From Candidatus Obscuribacterales bacterium (GTDB taxonomy: Bacteria > Cyanobacteriota > Vampirovibrionia > Obscuribacterales > Obscuribacteraceae): DNA of 64,000 nt. The stretch is taken from assembly GCA_949127735.1 (NCBI GenBank), contig CASBPX010000027.1, forward strand, positions 32,578 to 96,577, read 5' to 3'. Positions 33,451 through 43,283 of this stretch are shown here, piece after piece; within the stretch, counting starts at the first letter, position 1, and each line of letters starts with the position of its first letter. The notes below the pieces were generated by a model that saw only the letters and a list, made by a program, of their open reading frames with translations, ran no database searches and was not told where the DNA came from. A program made the position numbers and the translations under genes.

Positions 33451-35355
33451 ATGTTCTGCAGCACCGACAGCCTCATTGATGAACGCTACCAGATTGTCAC
33501 CACAATCGGGCAGGGTGGCTCTGGCAGAGTTTATCTAATTGTTGATCTTGTGCGCAGTCGCCAGTTGGCGCTGAAAACTCTAGAACTCAATCTTGACCAA
33601 CAGATATCCTGGGCCAGATTTGAAAGGGAGGCACGCATTGCCAGCCGCTTAAATCATCCACATATCGCCCGCGTTTATGATTTTGGTCTGCTCGATAAAA
33701 AATTGCCTTACCTGGTAATGGAACTGGTGCACGGTCAAACACTTTTTGATCGGGTGAAAAATAATGGTCCACTGACAGGACATGAGACATTAATAGTGTT
33801 CAAGGCCATGGCAAGCGCCTTGCTTTACGCTCACGGGCTCAATATTATTCATCGCGATATCAAGCCGGCCAATATTATACTGACCACTGATATGCACGGA
33901 GAAATCACGGGAGCAAAACTGATCGATTTTGGCCTTTCAAAATGTGGTGGTGGCACAGAGTTTGCCCAATCACTTACAGCCACCGGTGAAGTTTTTGGCA
34001 GTCCTTACTATATGAGCCCCGAACAATGGAATGGCGAGACGCTGTCTGCCAGCGCCGATATGTACTCATTGGGCGTCTCCCTGTTCGAGACCTTAAGCGG
34101 CAATGTGCCCTACCAAGGAGAAAACGCCTTCGCCACAGCCCTGCTTCATACAACCAAGCCTGTGCCATATCTCGGTGATTTGAGTAATCCGCCGGACAAT
34201 CATGCTAACTGGGACTTGATCCTGCAAAAAATGCTGGCAAAAACTCCAGAACGGCGTTATGAGAATATGGCTGATCTAAATGATGACCTCAATCGTCTCT
34301 CTCAATGCCAAAGAATCGACAGTGAAGTCATAAGGGCAAGTTCCGCTCCTTCTTCGAGCTTCCTGGCACCACTTTCAGATCACAAGAGCAAGCTTCTGTG
34401 GGCCTTAATTTTCATAACCTTTTTGATATTGTCAGCTTTTGCTACTCTGATTTTTAATGCTTTTCCAAGTACAGTCGGCTACAACAAGAGCGAAGCTGAT
34501 TCAGAGCAACTGCCGATTCCAGGCATCACCAGAACCCTGCACACATACACTGTGGTCAGGGATCTGACCGAGGAAGGTCAAACTCGTTTTTATTTCCCAG
34601 AAAACAGCATGGGTAAATTCAAAGCTGGTGAATACACAATTAATGCTAGTGGAGTAGTGATACTGCCTATGCACCTGCCGCTCAAATTTAGCCCCAATGA
34701 GCTTTTCTTACAGCAACCTCACCTATTTCAAAATTTCCACCCAAATGACCTGGCAGAGCTTTCTATCAAAGGCTGCCCCGTTGAATTCAACGATCGGGCC
34801 ATGGAATATATCGGCTCCCTGACCGGCCTGAAGTCTCTGGAAGTAAAAAATTGTGCCATCACGTCAAAGTCAATTAATACATTGAATCAGCTCCCCAGTC
34901 TGACCGAAATGGTTTTAGAAGATACAGATATACAAGGTTCTGATTTACTAAAATTCAATCGACTAAAAGAACTGAAGACCTTAGAAGTGTGCGATATAGC
35001 TGATGTTCGCAATGTATTGCCGACCTTGAAAAATAACCAACACATAAAACATCTGGCACTCAACAACGATAACTTGCAAAATCAAGACCTAAAAATAATC
35101 AGTTCGTTAAGCAATCTTGAATTTCTGGAACTGAACGCCAACAAACAAATTGATGAAGACGGGCTTCGTTTGCTGGCCGATTTACCTAAGTTAACACGAC
35201 TTTCCATCTCTCATATTGCTTTCGATCCGAGCTGCTCGAAAACTCTGGCAAAATTCAAACAACTAAAAATACTTGCAATTGGCACCCACCATTGGTCCGC
35301 CAGTGAAGTTGCCGCACTAAAAAGAGCTCTTCCCCTCTGTATCATCAACCCTTAA
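33451..35355 (+). CDS. Receptor-like Ser/Thr kinase with extracellular leucine-rich repeats
   Basis: The protein is 634 residues. The N-terminal Hanks kinase (13-285) has IGQGGSGRVYL, Lys42, HRDIKPAN (134-141), DFG (159-161) and GSPYYMSPEQ. One membrane span lies at about 315-338. The outer part (340-634) ends in at least five leucine-rich repeat units (LAELSIKGCPVEFNDRAM, LKSLEVKNCAITSKSINTL, LTRLSISHIAFDPSC). So it is an inside kinase with an outside LRR sensor, like plant receptor kinases reversed in order. The ligand is unknown. The gene stands alone, after the rtcB terminator, and converges on an esterase gene. Confidence 0.9.
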   Translation: MFCSTDSLIDERYQIVTTIGQGGSGRVYLIVDLVRSRQLALKTLELNLDQQISWARFEREARIASRLNHPHIARVYDFGLLDKKLPYLVMELVHGQTLFDRVKNNGPLTGHETLIVFKAMASALLYAHGLNIIHRDIKPANIILTTDMHGEITGAKLIDFGLSKCGGGTEFAQSLTATGEVFGSPYYMSPEQWNGETLSASADMYSLGVSLFETLSGNVPYQGENAFATALLHTTKPVPYLGDLSNPPDNHANWDLILQKMLAKTPERRYENMADLNDDLNRLSQCQRIDSEVIRASSAPSSSFLAPLSDHKSKLLWALIFITFLILSAFATLIFNAFPSTVGYNKSEADSEQLPIPGITRTLHTYTVVRDLTEEGQTRFYFPENSMGKFKAGEYTINASGVVILPMHLPLKFSPNELFLQQPHLFQNFHPNDLAELSIKGCPVEFNDRAMEYIGSLTGLKSLEVKNCAITSKSINTLNQLPSLTEMVLEDTDIQGSDLLKFNRLKELKTLEVCDIADVRNVLPTLKNNQHIKHLALNNDNLQNQDLKIISSLSNLEFLELNANKQIDEDGLRLLADLPKLTRLSISHIAFDPSCSKTLAKFKQLKILAIGTHHWSASEVAALKRALPLCIINP

Positions 35356-35379
35356 TTGCTGTACGTCTTAATTGCTGTA
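35351..35379. repeat. Thirteen-base direct repeat at convergent stop codons
   Basis: CTTAATTGCTGTA occurs at 35351-35363 and 35367-35379, period 16. The first copy holds the kinase stop (35353-35355); the second holds, on the other strand, the esterase stop (35368-35370). Confidence 0.65.
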
Positions 35380-36891
35380 AGCCTTAACCGGCATCTTTTC
35401 TCTGGCAACGGCTTGCTGCTTGAGCCACTGTTGGGCGTCCAGTCCGGCAGTGCGTCTTCTATCTGGTGTACCATGCAAAACAGACTGTATTGCCGGCATT
35501 CCCCGATTGCCATGGTCATCCCAGGCATGCTGTCCATTTTTAATTACTTCCACCACCACTGGGGCACCTTTGCAGTTGTACTCGCTAGTAACCACATCGG
35601 CTTTAACTACAGTTTTGGCATCGGCCTCACAGTCGTTTGCGGCGGCCCATACTTTTTCTTGTTTCAGGGGTTGTGAAAGCTCGAGATTGGTTTTAATCAT
35701 CCAGTCCATTTTCTTACTGATATCGCCCATGCCACCTTTAAGTGGAAGAGTCTGATCATCTGAGCCAAGCACGATTTTAATTGGCATTGATTGGCGTGGG
35801 GCTTGTTCTCCGCTCATCCAGGTGCCGTGGCTGCTATAAACTCCTGAAACCTGATTGGGGCGCTCAGTAGCGTAGACTTGAGCAAATCTGGCACCATCGC
35901 TGAAGCCTGCCAGGCCCACTTGATCAGCTATCGAAACCTGAGTTTTCACAGTTTTGATTACCTGGTCGAGATAGTCGACATCGCTGTATGACTTGTTTTC
36001 TTGAGCAGGCAAATTAATGCGCCCGGGAACATTCCAAACAGCACCAGTGTTTGCACCGACTGCGTTAGCTAGACGGCCTGCATCAAAAGTATTCAATTTG
36101 GGATAAGCGAATACAACGATGCTGCCGGTGCGCTCGGCGGCGGCAATCATGCCCATTTCTTCACGAGGCAGCCCAGCACCTTCACCAGCTGCAGCACCAT
36201 GCATAGCTATAACCATGGGGGCCCGAGAATCTGCGTTTTTAGGCACGTATATTTCATAGTGACGATCGCCGACTTCGACGTCATTGACTTCACCAACTTT
36301 TAAATTGCTACCGGCCTTAAGCAACTGATCGCCAGTAACGCGGAATTCTTGTGGTACGTCATTACTTTTCTTTTCATCCATCAGCATTTGGAAACGAGCA
36401 TTTTCAGCCGGGCTGGCAATGCGACGCATTTGTTCGGTGAGATTCAACATTTCTACTTTATTGCTACCGAACCTGATGCCGTATTTGTTGGTGTACAAAT
36501 CGTCAATACGCTTAATTTCTTCTGGTGTTTTATTTTCTAGAATTTTATAGATTTTGTTGAAGTCGTGTCCAGAGCCCAACAGTCGTGCTGGCGAATATTT
36601 ACTGGTAGCATTGAAGGCCGAGTCCAGCTCTTTGGCGGCAGCTTCCATTTTAGCCTGGTCTACAGGCCACTTAGTAGCATAAGAAGTTTTCTCAGAACGA
36701 TCATCACCGTTGAATAAATCATCAAACTTAGGCAAATAACGGTCAGCAGAAGAAGGCTCCAGGTCTTTGCCGGACCGGACAGGAGATGAAGAATAGATAT
36801 CTTGCACCATTTTTCCCATCGACTCGGAAAAACGCGACGAAGTCGACTCGGCTGCTTCAGGCCTCTCTGCGGTTGCGCGGTCATTTGCCAT
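35368..36891 (-). CDS. PHB-depolymerase/feruloyl-esterase-like hydrolase (paralogue 1)
   Basis: The protein is 507 residues. Residues 1-190 are a polar, helical N-terminal region with YKILENKTPEEIKRIDDLY, which recurs in the neighbour. Residues about 195-500 are an alpha/beta hydrolase of the LpqC/PHB depolymerase type: HYEIYVPKNADSRAPMVIAM, oxyanion HGAAAGEG, nucleophile GFSDGAR, acid GSDDQTLP and His in GQHAWDD. It probably cleaves esters of polymers or cell-surface material. No classical signal peptide is visible, so its location is unclear. Long blocks match the neighbouring 36987-38522 gene, so this is a tandem duplication. Confidence 0.8.
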   Translation of the reverse strand: MANDRATAERPEAAESTSSRFSESMGKMVQDIYSSSPVRSGKDLEPSSADRYLPKFDDLFNGDDRSEKTSYATKWPVDQAKMEAAAKELDSAFNATSKYSPARLLGSGHDFNKIYKILENKTPEEIKRIDDLYTNKYGIRFGSNKVEMLNLTEQMRRIASPAENARFQMLMDEKKSNDVPQEFRVTGDQLLKAGSNLKVGEVNDVEVGDRHYEIYVPKNADSRAPMVIAMHGAAAGEGAGLPREEMGMIAAAERTGSIVVFAYPKLNTFDAGRLANAVGANTGAVWNVPGRINLPAQENKSYSDVDYLDQVIKTVKTQVSIADQVGLAGFSDGARFAQVYATERPNQVSGVYSSHGTWMSGEQAPRQSMPIKIVLGSDDQTLPLKGGMGDISKKMDWMIKTNLELSQPLKQEKVWAAANDCEADAKTVVKADVVTSEYNCKGAPVVVEVIKNGQHAWDDHGNRGMPAIQSVLHGTPDRRRTAGLDAQQWLKQQAVAREKMPVKAYSN

Positions 36892-36986
36892 ATCGATTGC
36901 CGTCCCTGGTAAGTAGTCTCAGACTATTACATCGTCAGGGCAATACGGGGGCAGATTATTGGCAGGTTATTGGCAGCTCAAAACGC

Positions 36987-38522
36987 TTACCGGCTGAGGC
37001 GTTTCTCAATTTTCACCGGCAGGCCGCCGCGAGATTCTCCTTGCTGCTTAAGCCACCTTTGGGCATCAAGTGAAAGGGTGCGAGTGCGATCGGCACTGCC
37101 GTGCAAAACTGATTGTATGAGTGGATTGCCACGATTTCCGTGGTCATCCCAGGCGTGTTGCCCGGTGTTGTATACATTCACCACCACCGGAGCACCTTTA
37201 CAGGAGTAATCGGTCACGGTTACGGCAGGCTTAATCACCACTCTTGGCTTGTCATCGCATTCGTTGGTGTTGGCCCACACTTTCTCAATGTCGCGTGGAC
37301 GGGAAAGAGCTAAATTAGTAGCCACCACTTTATTCATAAAATTGCTGACACTACCCATGCCACCATCGATAGGCAGAGTTCGATCGTCTTTGCTAAGAAC
37401 CACTTTAATCGGAACAGGCACCAGAGGTAGTGCCTCTCCTTCCATCCAGGTACTGTGTGAGCTGTATACGCCAGTAACTTTATCAGGACGTTCGGAGGCA
37501 TAAATCTGAGCCAATCTCCCCCCATCACTGAACCCGGCAAGCCCCACGCGGTCGGCCGTTTGCACCTGAGTTTGCACATTTTTTACGATGTTGTCGAGAT
37601 AGTCAATGTCGCTATACGAACGGTCTTCCTCAGCCGGCAAATTAATCCGCCCAGGAACATTCCAGGCGGCACCGGTGTTAGCGCCAATTGTGTTGAAAAC
37701 GGTGCCGGCATCAAAGGAGCGTACTTTGGGATAACCGAAGAGCACAATACTGCCTGTACGTTCAGCAGCTGCCACCATCCCCATCTCTTCACGAGGCAAG
37801 CCAGGGCCATCACCACCAGCGGCGCCGTGCATGGCAATAATCACCGGTGCGCGGGAGTCGGCATTTTTAGGCACGTATACTTCAAAATGGCGATCACCCA
37901 TTTTAATATCGGTGACTTCACCAACCTTGATTTTGCTGCCGGGTTTGAGTAGTTGATCACCACTAATGCGAAACTGTTCAGGAACGTCGTTATTTCTTTT
38001 GTCGTTCATAAGCATGTCGTAACGCGCGACTTCAGATTCAGTGGCGCTGCGCTGCATTTGTTCTTTGATACCAAAGCGCTCTCCGTTCGACGCCAGGTCA
38101 GGGCCATAAGTTCTGGCATAAATTCCGTCGATTGCCTTTATTTCTTCAGGCGTCTTGTTTTCAAGAATTTTGTAGGCTTGATTGAAATCGTATCCCCAAC
38201 CGGTTTTCTTGCTGTCAAACAAACGCGATGGGGCGTAATACCAGCTGGAATTAAAAGCATCATTAAGTTGCTTAGCGGCCTCTTCCATCTTCGCCTGGTC
38301 AACGGGCCATTTAGTGCCCGCTGTGCTCTCTGGCGTTTTAAATATAGTGAGACTCTCGTATTTAGGCAGTAAGTCAACTGCATTGCCCGGCGGCACCTGC
38401 TCGATTTTGGTTCCAGCGCGATAAGCGCCGGTATCGTTGGCGTTAAGGGGCGCAATGTCGGCAGTCTGTTGAGCCTTGTCTGGCTTTTCCTGAGAATCCA
38501 AAGAACCATTCAGAGTAGCCAT
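36987..38522 (-). CDS. PHB-depolymerase/feruloyl-esterase-like hydrolase (paralogue 2)
   Basis: The protein is 511 residues, with the same architecture as its downstream neighbour: an N-terminal helical region containing YKILENKTPEEIKAIDGIY, then HFEVYVPKNADSRAPVIIAM, HGAAGGDG, nucleophile GFSDGGR, acid SKDDRTLP and His in GQHAWDD. The catalytic triad is complete. The N-terminal region has an annexin-like flavour (helix-turn with Y-x3-YG), but I cannot confirm that. It is divergent from the lysozyme-like gene across a 170-base gap, so the esterases and that enzyme may be co-regulated. Confidence 0.8.
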   Translation of the reverse strand: MATLNGSLDSQEKPDKAQQTADIAPLNANDTGAYRAGTKIEQVPPGNAVDLLPKYESLTIFKTPESTAGTKWPVDQAKMEEAAKQLNDAFNSSWYYAPSRLFDSKKTGWGYDFNQAYKILENKTPEEIKAIDGIYARTYGPDLASNGERFGIKEQMQRSATESEVARYDMLMNDKRNNDVPEQFRISGDQLLKPGSKIKVGEVTDIKMGDRHFEVYVPKNADSRAPVIIAMHGAAGGDGPGLPREEMGMVAAAERTGSIVLFGYPKVRSFDAGTVFNTIGANTGAAWNVPGRINLPAEEDRSYSDIDYLDNIVKNVQTQVQTADRVGLAGFSDGGRLAQIYASERPDKVTGVYSSHSTWMEGEALPLVPVPIKVVLSKDDRTLPIDGGMGSVSNFMNKVVATNLALSRPRDIEKVWANTNECDDKPRVVIKPAVTVTDYSCKGAPVVVNVYNTGQHAWDDHGNRGNPLIQSVLHGSADRTRTLSLDAQRWLKQQGESRGGLPVKIEKRLSR

Positions 38523-38692
38523 TTATGGACCTCTTAAGATGCAGAATGCAGTGCAGAAGGAATTCCTTGGTTGTATATACCCAACCCTGATAGTTCTTGG
38601 ACGAAAGTCCCGAATACAGCTCTACCATGCCAGTCACGGGATTTTCACGTAAATGCCCACATTATAGGTATACCGAATCTCTGGAGATCCTC

Positions 38693-39640
38693 ATGGCACT
38701 CGAAACTACCGATTTCACACCGCCCAACGAGAAACCCGCGCTACGCAGCGCAGACAACTTTAATCGCGGCGCTCAAAAAGAGATTGATGCTACGCCTCCG
38801 CAAGAGCAAAGAATAGGCCGCAATGCTGCTCTTGATAATGCCACCATGGTGAAATTCGGCTTTCCCACACCCTTAATTTCCGACACTAATATGGGTCACA
38901 TGAACGGCACGCTTCGCGGCGACGAACAAGATCGCAAGCTAATCACGGGCCCTAAAGCTAAGCTCGAAAACCATTTAAGCAATTCACTCAACGACCGGGT
39001 GATTAGCACTGTAGCCGGCAACGAAGGAGGCCTGACAACACTTACTAAAAACGATGCTGGACACGGCATTTCTGTGGGCATCAGACAATGGAATCAAAAA
39101 CGAGGCGAATTACCAGATTTGCTCAAAAGTTTTCATGACAAAAATCCAGAAAAATTTGATGCTACTTTTGGCCGTTACGCCGATCGTTTACTAAACGAAA
39201 AATATGTCAGAAAAGCCAATCTGGCAGGCAACAAAGAAATAATGAGAGGTATGAAAATAGCTCTGGCCGATCCTGAATTTCAGGAAGTGCAAGTAGATAA
39301 ATTCCGCAAATTTGCCGACAAATCAGCGGAGACGGCTAAAAAATATGGCCTTAAATCAGAATTAGGTGCTGCTTTAGTAGCCGATATCACCAATCAAATG
39401 GGTGAAGGCGGCCTGAGAAGAGTGATGCGCAGAGCCGGTATTCAGCCCGGCGGCGAAATCAAAGACGAAGCCGCCGCTCTCAAAGCCATGGAAAAAGCCA
39501 CCCGCAGACCAAATTCATCTTCACGCTTTGAGCTTTTGGCTTCAAACTTTAGCCCAGACCGTGTCAAACCGAGGACGCCTGTTAATGATCCTCGAACCTT
39601 CATGGCCTCACTAGATATGGTGACTAGCAATGTTGGCTAA
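38693..39640 (+). CDS. Putative lysozyme-like / peptidoglycan hydrolase
   Basis: The protein is 315 residues from ATG 38693 with GGAGAT upstream; a GTG or TTG extension to 38597 lacks a site. Residues 1-105 are polar and unstructured. Residues about 106-280 include TVAGNEGGLTTLTKNDAGHG ISVGIRQWNQ (Glu in NEGG as likely acid catalyst, then a GHGISVG loop), LLNEKYVRKANLAGN and VADITNQMGEGGL, which resemble lysozyme-fold muramidases or chitosanases. The assignment is by motif only. No signal peptide is seen, so export may use another route. It sits between esterases and ppk1. Confidence 0.55.
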   Translation: MALETTDFTPPNEKPALRSADNFNRGAQKEIDATPPQEQRIGRNAALDNATMVKFGFPTPLISDTNMGHMNGTLRGDEQDRKLITGPKAKLENHLSNSLNDRVISTVAGNEGGLTTLTKNDAGHGISVGIRQWNQKRGELPDLLKSFHDKNPEKFDATFGRYADRLLNEKYVRKANLAGNKEIMRGMKIALADPEFQEVQVDKFRKFADKSAETAKKYGLKSELGAALVADITNQMGEGGLRRVMRRAGIQPGGEIKDEAAALKAMEKATRRPNSSSRFELLASNFSPDRVKPRTPVNDPRTFMASLDMVTSNVG

Positions 39641-39668
39641 TTATGTTGGCTAATTACATTGGCTAATT
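39630..39668 (+). repeat. Thirteen-base tandem repeat (three copies) across a stop codon
   Basis: ATGTTGGCTAATT (39630-39642), an identical copy (39643-39655) and ACATTGGCTAATT (39656-39668). Each has a TAA; with a 13-base period the three TAAs (39638, 39651, 39664) close all three forward frames. Confidence 0.75.
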
Positions 39669-39670
39669 AA

Positions 39671-41995
39671 TTAACGCTTGTTCGTTTGATTGTTGGTTAA
39701 GAACCACTGCTGGCAGCTCAAGCCTTGCTCTCCGGTGCGCGGACGCAATCGCAGATAACGGCCGTCGCTTTGCATAACTCGAGCCTTGCTGGTATCAAAC
39801 AAATAGGTCTTCAGCACAGCATCACGCACAAAGCGTGCCAGGCGTTCGTCTTCAATAGGGAAAAGCACTTCCACACGGCGATTTAAATTGCGCGGCATCA
39901 AATCGGCACTGCCGCAGAAAATTTCGTCTTTGCCACCATTGCGGAAATAATAAATGCGACTATGTTCAAGGAAACGTCCTACAACGCTTATCACTTGAAT
40001 ATTTTCACTCACTCCAGGAATGCCTGGAATTAAGCAGCAGACACCGCGGACAATCAAATCTACTTTAACGCCCGCTTGCGAAGCACGATACAAAAGTTCT
40101 ATTAGGCGTTCATCAGATAGAGCATTCATTTTTAAAATGATGCGACCTTTGGCACCACTTTTGCTGTGCTCAATCTCTCTTAAAATCAACTCTTCAAATC
40201 GTTCACGCAAATTAATAGGAGCCACTAAAAGCTTGCGATAGTCTCGCTTGGCCGAATAACCGGTGAGGTAATTAAAGAGGTCTGAAATATCAGTACCAAT
40301 TTTTTCATCGCAGGTAAGTATGCCAATATCGGTATACAAATGGGCGGTCATGGGATTGTAATTGCCGGTGCCCAAATGCACATAGCGCTTGATGCTGTCA
40401 CCTTCTTTACGAACGACCAGAGCCAGTTTAGAGTGAATCTTCAGGCCAAGTAATCCATAAACTACGTGCACACCCTCAGCTTCCAAGGCCTTGGCCCATT
40501 CAATATTACTTTCTTCATCAAATCTAGCTTTTAGTTCTACTAAAACAGCCACCTGTTTGCCGCGCTCTTGCGCTTTCAAAAGTGCCTCTACCACCGGTGA
40601 GTTTTTACCCACACGATAGAGAGTCATTTTTATAGCAAGCACATTAGGATCGCTGGCAGCGGCATTGAGGAAATTGATAACTGGTTGGAATGAGTCGTAT
40701 GGATGGTGGAAAAGAATGTTGCGTTTGGATATGGCGTTAAACATATCCTCGCCTTTGTCCATCATGTCTGGATCTAAGACGGCTGGAATCGAAGGCACAA
40801 ACGGTGTGTATTTGAGATCATGGCGATCTAAGTTTGCTACATACTTCAGCGAGCTTAAAGGCATGCGGCCTTCGATCAGATAAACATCGTAAGGTTCGAT
40901 TTGCAAATTGCTCATCAAAATTTCTAAAATATAAGCAGGCATGGCATGGTGCACTTGCAGTCGCACAACATCACCGAAACGGCGCTGTCTTACGCCTTCT
41001 TCGGTAGTCTCAAGCAGGTCGCCCGCTTCCCACTCTTGAATTTCCATCTCGGCATCACGCGTAACATGGAAAGGATAAACTTCAACAATCGACATGCCAG
41101 GGAAAAGCTGCTCAATATTAGCTTTGCAAAGATCATCGAGCCAGATGTAAGTATTAGGCTTGCATTGAATTACGCTTGAGCGAGCGCCAGGAGGCTCGGT
41201 TTTACCGATTGGCACCAGTTGCGGCAAACTATCAGGGATTTTAACGCGGGCAAAGCGCTCATCTGAAACCGGATCACGAATTAGTACGGCCAGGTTCAAA
41301 CTCAAGTTGGAAATGTGCGGGAAAGGATGGCCAGGATCAAAAGCCAGTGGTGTTAGTACAGGAAATATTTTTTTGCGGAAATATTCGCGCGCATCGACTT
41401 TTTGCTCTTCAGAAAGTTCGTCAAAATCAAGAATTTGAATGCCGGCCATTTTTAGCTCTGGCAAAAGACGTTCTTTCAGACAATCGTGGGCACTGGCAAG
41501 CAGTCTCGTTACTTCCGAACTGACCGCATCCAGCTGTTCTGATGGTGCGAGTCCATCTGGGCCAGCAGTATGTGCACCTGATTCAATTTGGCGCTTGAGC
41601 CCGGCCACCCGCACCATAAAAAATTCTTCGAGGTTGGAGCCTAAAATTGAAAGAAAGCGGAAACGCTCAAGCAATGGGTTGGTGCCATCTGTTGCTTCTT
41701 CTAATACTCGCCACTGGAAGGAGAGCAAACTCAACTCACGATTAAGATAATAACGTGGGTCGGTTAAGAGGGGCTGAATATCTTCAACAGTGTCTACAGG
41801 AGGCTGCTCTTGCGTAATAGTGACCAGGTGATTGTCATCTGGCAAGACCACTGGAACTGCAGGAACCACAGCTGTAGCTGGGGGCACTGGAGTTGCGGCA
41901 ATGTCTTTTGCTCCAGCAGCGACAATTGCTTCGAGAGCCTCGGAACGCTTGATTTCGCTTGTTTTACGAGTATTGGCCGTGTCGGGTGATTGCAT
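39671..41995 (-). CDS. ppk1: Polyphosphate kinase 1
   Basis: This 774-residue protein is a full PPK1. After an Ala/Pro-rich N-terminal extension (about 75 residues) it has YYLNRELSLLSFQWRVLEEA, FLSILGSNLEEFFMVRVAGLK, SFQPVINFLN, LVELKARFDEESNIEWAKAL, VHLGTGNYNP (phospho-His motif) and LEHSRIYYFRNGG. It reversibly polymerises ATP gamma-phosphate into polyphosphate, for phosphate and energy storage. It is the last gene of the leftward series from moxR, with a 112-base gap upstream that could hold its own promoter. No exopolyphosphatase or Pho regulator is adjacent. Confidence 0.95.
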   Translation of the reverse strand: MQSPDTANTRKTSEIKRSEALEAIVAAGAKDIAATPVPPATAVVPAVPVVLPDDNHLVTITQEQPPVDTVEDIQPLLTDPRYYLNRELSLLSFQWRVLEEATDGTNPLLERFRFLSILGSNLEEFFMVRVAGLKRQIESGAHTAGPDGLAPSEQLDAVSSEVTRLLASAHDCLKERLLPELKMAGIQILDFDELSEEQKVDAREYFRKKIFPVLTPLAFDPGHPFPHISNLSLNLAVLIRDPVSDERFARVKIPDSLPQLVPIGKTEPPGARSSVIQCKPNTYIWLDDLCKANIEQLFPGMSIVEVYPFHVTRDAEMEIQEWEAGDLLETTEEGVRQRRFGDVVRLQVHHAMPAYILEILMSNLQIEPYDVYLIEGRMPLSSLKYVANLDRHDLKYTPFVPSIPAVLDPDMMDKGEDMFNAISKRNILFHHPYDSFQPVINFLNAAASDPNVLAIKMTLYRVGKNSPVVEALLKAQERGKQVAVLVELKARFDEESNIEWAKALEAEGVHVVYGLLGLKIHSKLALVVRKEGDSIKRYVHLGTGNYNPMTAHLYTDIGILTCDEKIGTDISDLFNYLTGYSAKRDYRKLLVAPINLRERFEELILREIEHSKSGAKGRIILKMNALSDERLIELLYRASQAGVKVDLIVRGVCCLIPGIPGVSENIQVISVVGRFLEHSRIYYFRNGGKDEIFCGSADLMPRNLNRRVEVLFPIEDERLARFVRDAVLKTYLFDTSKARVMQSDGRYLRLRPRTGEQGLSCQQWFLTNNQTNKR

Positions 41996-42107
41996 ACATT
42001 AAATTGTAAGGCATCGCTCCACTTGACCACAAGCTTGTCAGGCACCAAGATCGCAAACCTAACAATTGTTACAGCGATTTTAGCCAGTTTTTGAACTTTT
42101 TTACCGT

Positions 42108-43271
42108 CTACTTAACTTGTTGAGACGTGGCTACAGTCAAATTACTAGTGGAGTTCAATTTGTAAAGGCTAATAGCATTGCTTCGCAGAATCGCCCGCTC
42201 TACCTCAACCATTTGTCCTTTGAGCATATAGTCTCGTTCTACCAGCTCTTTAAGCGCTTCAGTCAGGCTGCGCCTTAGACACATGGCGCCATACCAGTGA
42301 GATTCAGGCTGGCTGTGGCCATCAGTGCCTGCCAGAATCTTAGAAACGGGTGCGGCCGAAAGCGCTTCGTAATAAATACGAGTTAAATCAGGCGCAATCA
42401 GACTATTAGCCAGTGAAAGGTCAAAAAAGACGCCTGGATAGATGGAAGCCAGATATGCCACTTCTCGGACATATGGATAGCAATGCAGGAAGACGCACTT
42501 CAGCTCACGGTAGCGCTCAGCTTTCAAAAGTGCTTGAAAATGGATTGGATTGGCTTGCGACAAAAGCGCATCATCGTCTCCAAGGCCGCAATGAATCTGC
42601 ACCGGCAGCTGGCGAGCAACAGCGAAATCTAAAACTTCGCTGAGCAGATAGTGATATGTAGCAGAGCGATTGATGCGGCCGCTTTCCAATACTTCTTTGC
42701 GAGCAGGATGGTAACTTGATCGCGCATTCGATAAAGCGACGGCGTCTATTTGCAAACCGCCGCGATAAGCAACTATGGTCTTCAGTGCCACCACCGGAAA
42801 ACTTTGATCAGCACTGAGTTCGTGATTCAATATTTCAGGCAAAGTTTTGAGCACCTGGTCAAGACTGGTACATTCACGAACCAAATTTTCTAAAACTGTT
42901 TCGATGCGCAAAACTCTCGCAGTCTTTACCTGAGCTAAGCGCGACAGGTTTTGGGCTGACAGCGCCTCGCCCGAACCGTAGTAGCCGTCGTCCACGAGTA
43001 CTGTTTCAATACCGGCGTCACTAAATAATCCGCTCAAATGCTCGGTTTGATCTTGATCTCGCCTCAACTCGAGATAATCATCAAGAGTGGGGCAACGATA
43101 GCGGCTCAGTAATTTTCTAATTAGGTGTTGGTAAAACAAAGAAAGCGGAATATGCCTGGTCAGCATTTCGTCAAAACGGCTTTCGCAGTATGGTTTAGCA
43201 AAATCAATCAAACTACACTGACGATAGTCAGCGAGCAAATTGTGAGCGTGATTGTCGACCATTTCAATCAA
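42108..43271 (-). CDS. FluG-type amidohydrolase
   Basis: The protein is 387 residues. Metal-dependent amidohydrolase (Amidohydro_2) features: N-terminal DNHAHN (His8, His10), QIHCGLGDDD, VFLHCYPY and the late acid in AGTDGHS. The gene lies 12 bases downstream of a glutamine-synthetase-like gene. In fungal FluG and plant nodulin-type proteins these two domains are fused, and here they are adjacent separate genes. It probably hydrolyses an amide related to the gamma-glutamyl product of its partner. The substrate is not known. Confidence 0.83.
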   Translation of the reverse strand: MIEMVDNHAHNLLADYRQCSLIDFAKPYCESRFDEMLTRHIPLSLFYQHLIRKLLSRYRCPTLDDYLELRRDQDQTEHLSGLFSDAGIETVLVDDGYYGSGEALSAQNLSRLAQVKTARVLRIETVLENLVRECTSLDQVLKTLPEILNHELSADQSFPVVALKTIVAYRGGLQIDAVALSNARSSYHPARKEVLESGRINRSATYHYLLSEVLDFAVARQLPVQIHCGLGDDDALLSQANPIHFQALLKAERYRELKCVFLHCYPYVREVAYLASIYPGVFFDLSLANSLIAPDLTRIYYEALSAAPVSKILAGTDGHSQPESHWYGAMCLRRSLTEALKELVERDYMLKGQMVEVERAILRSNAISLYKLNSTSNLTVATSQQVK

Positions 43272-43283
43272 AGTGCCACCATT

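Noticed and set aside
42060-42071. Palindrome TAACAATTGTTA upstream of ppk1
   Set aside because: Twelve-base palindromes are expected by chance about 16 times in 64 kb by my estimate, and the flanks show no Pho-box-like repeats.
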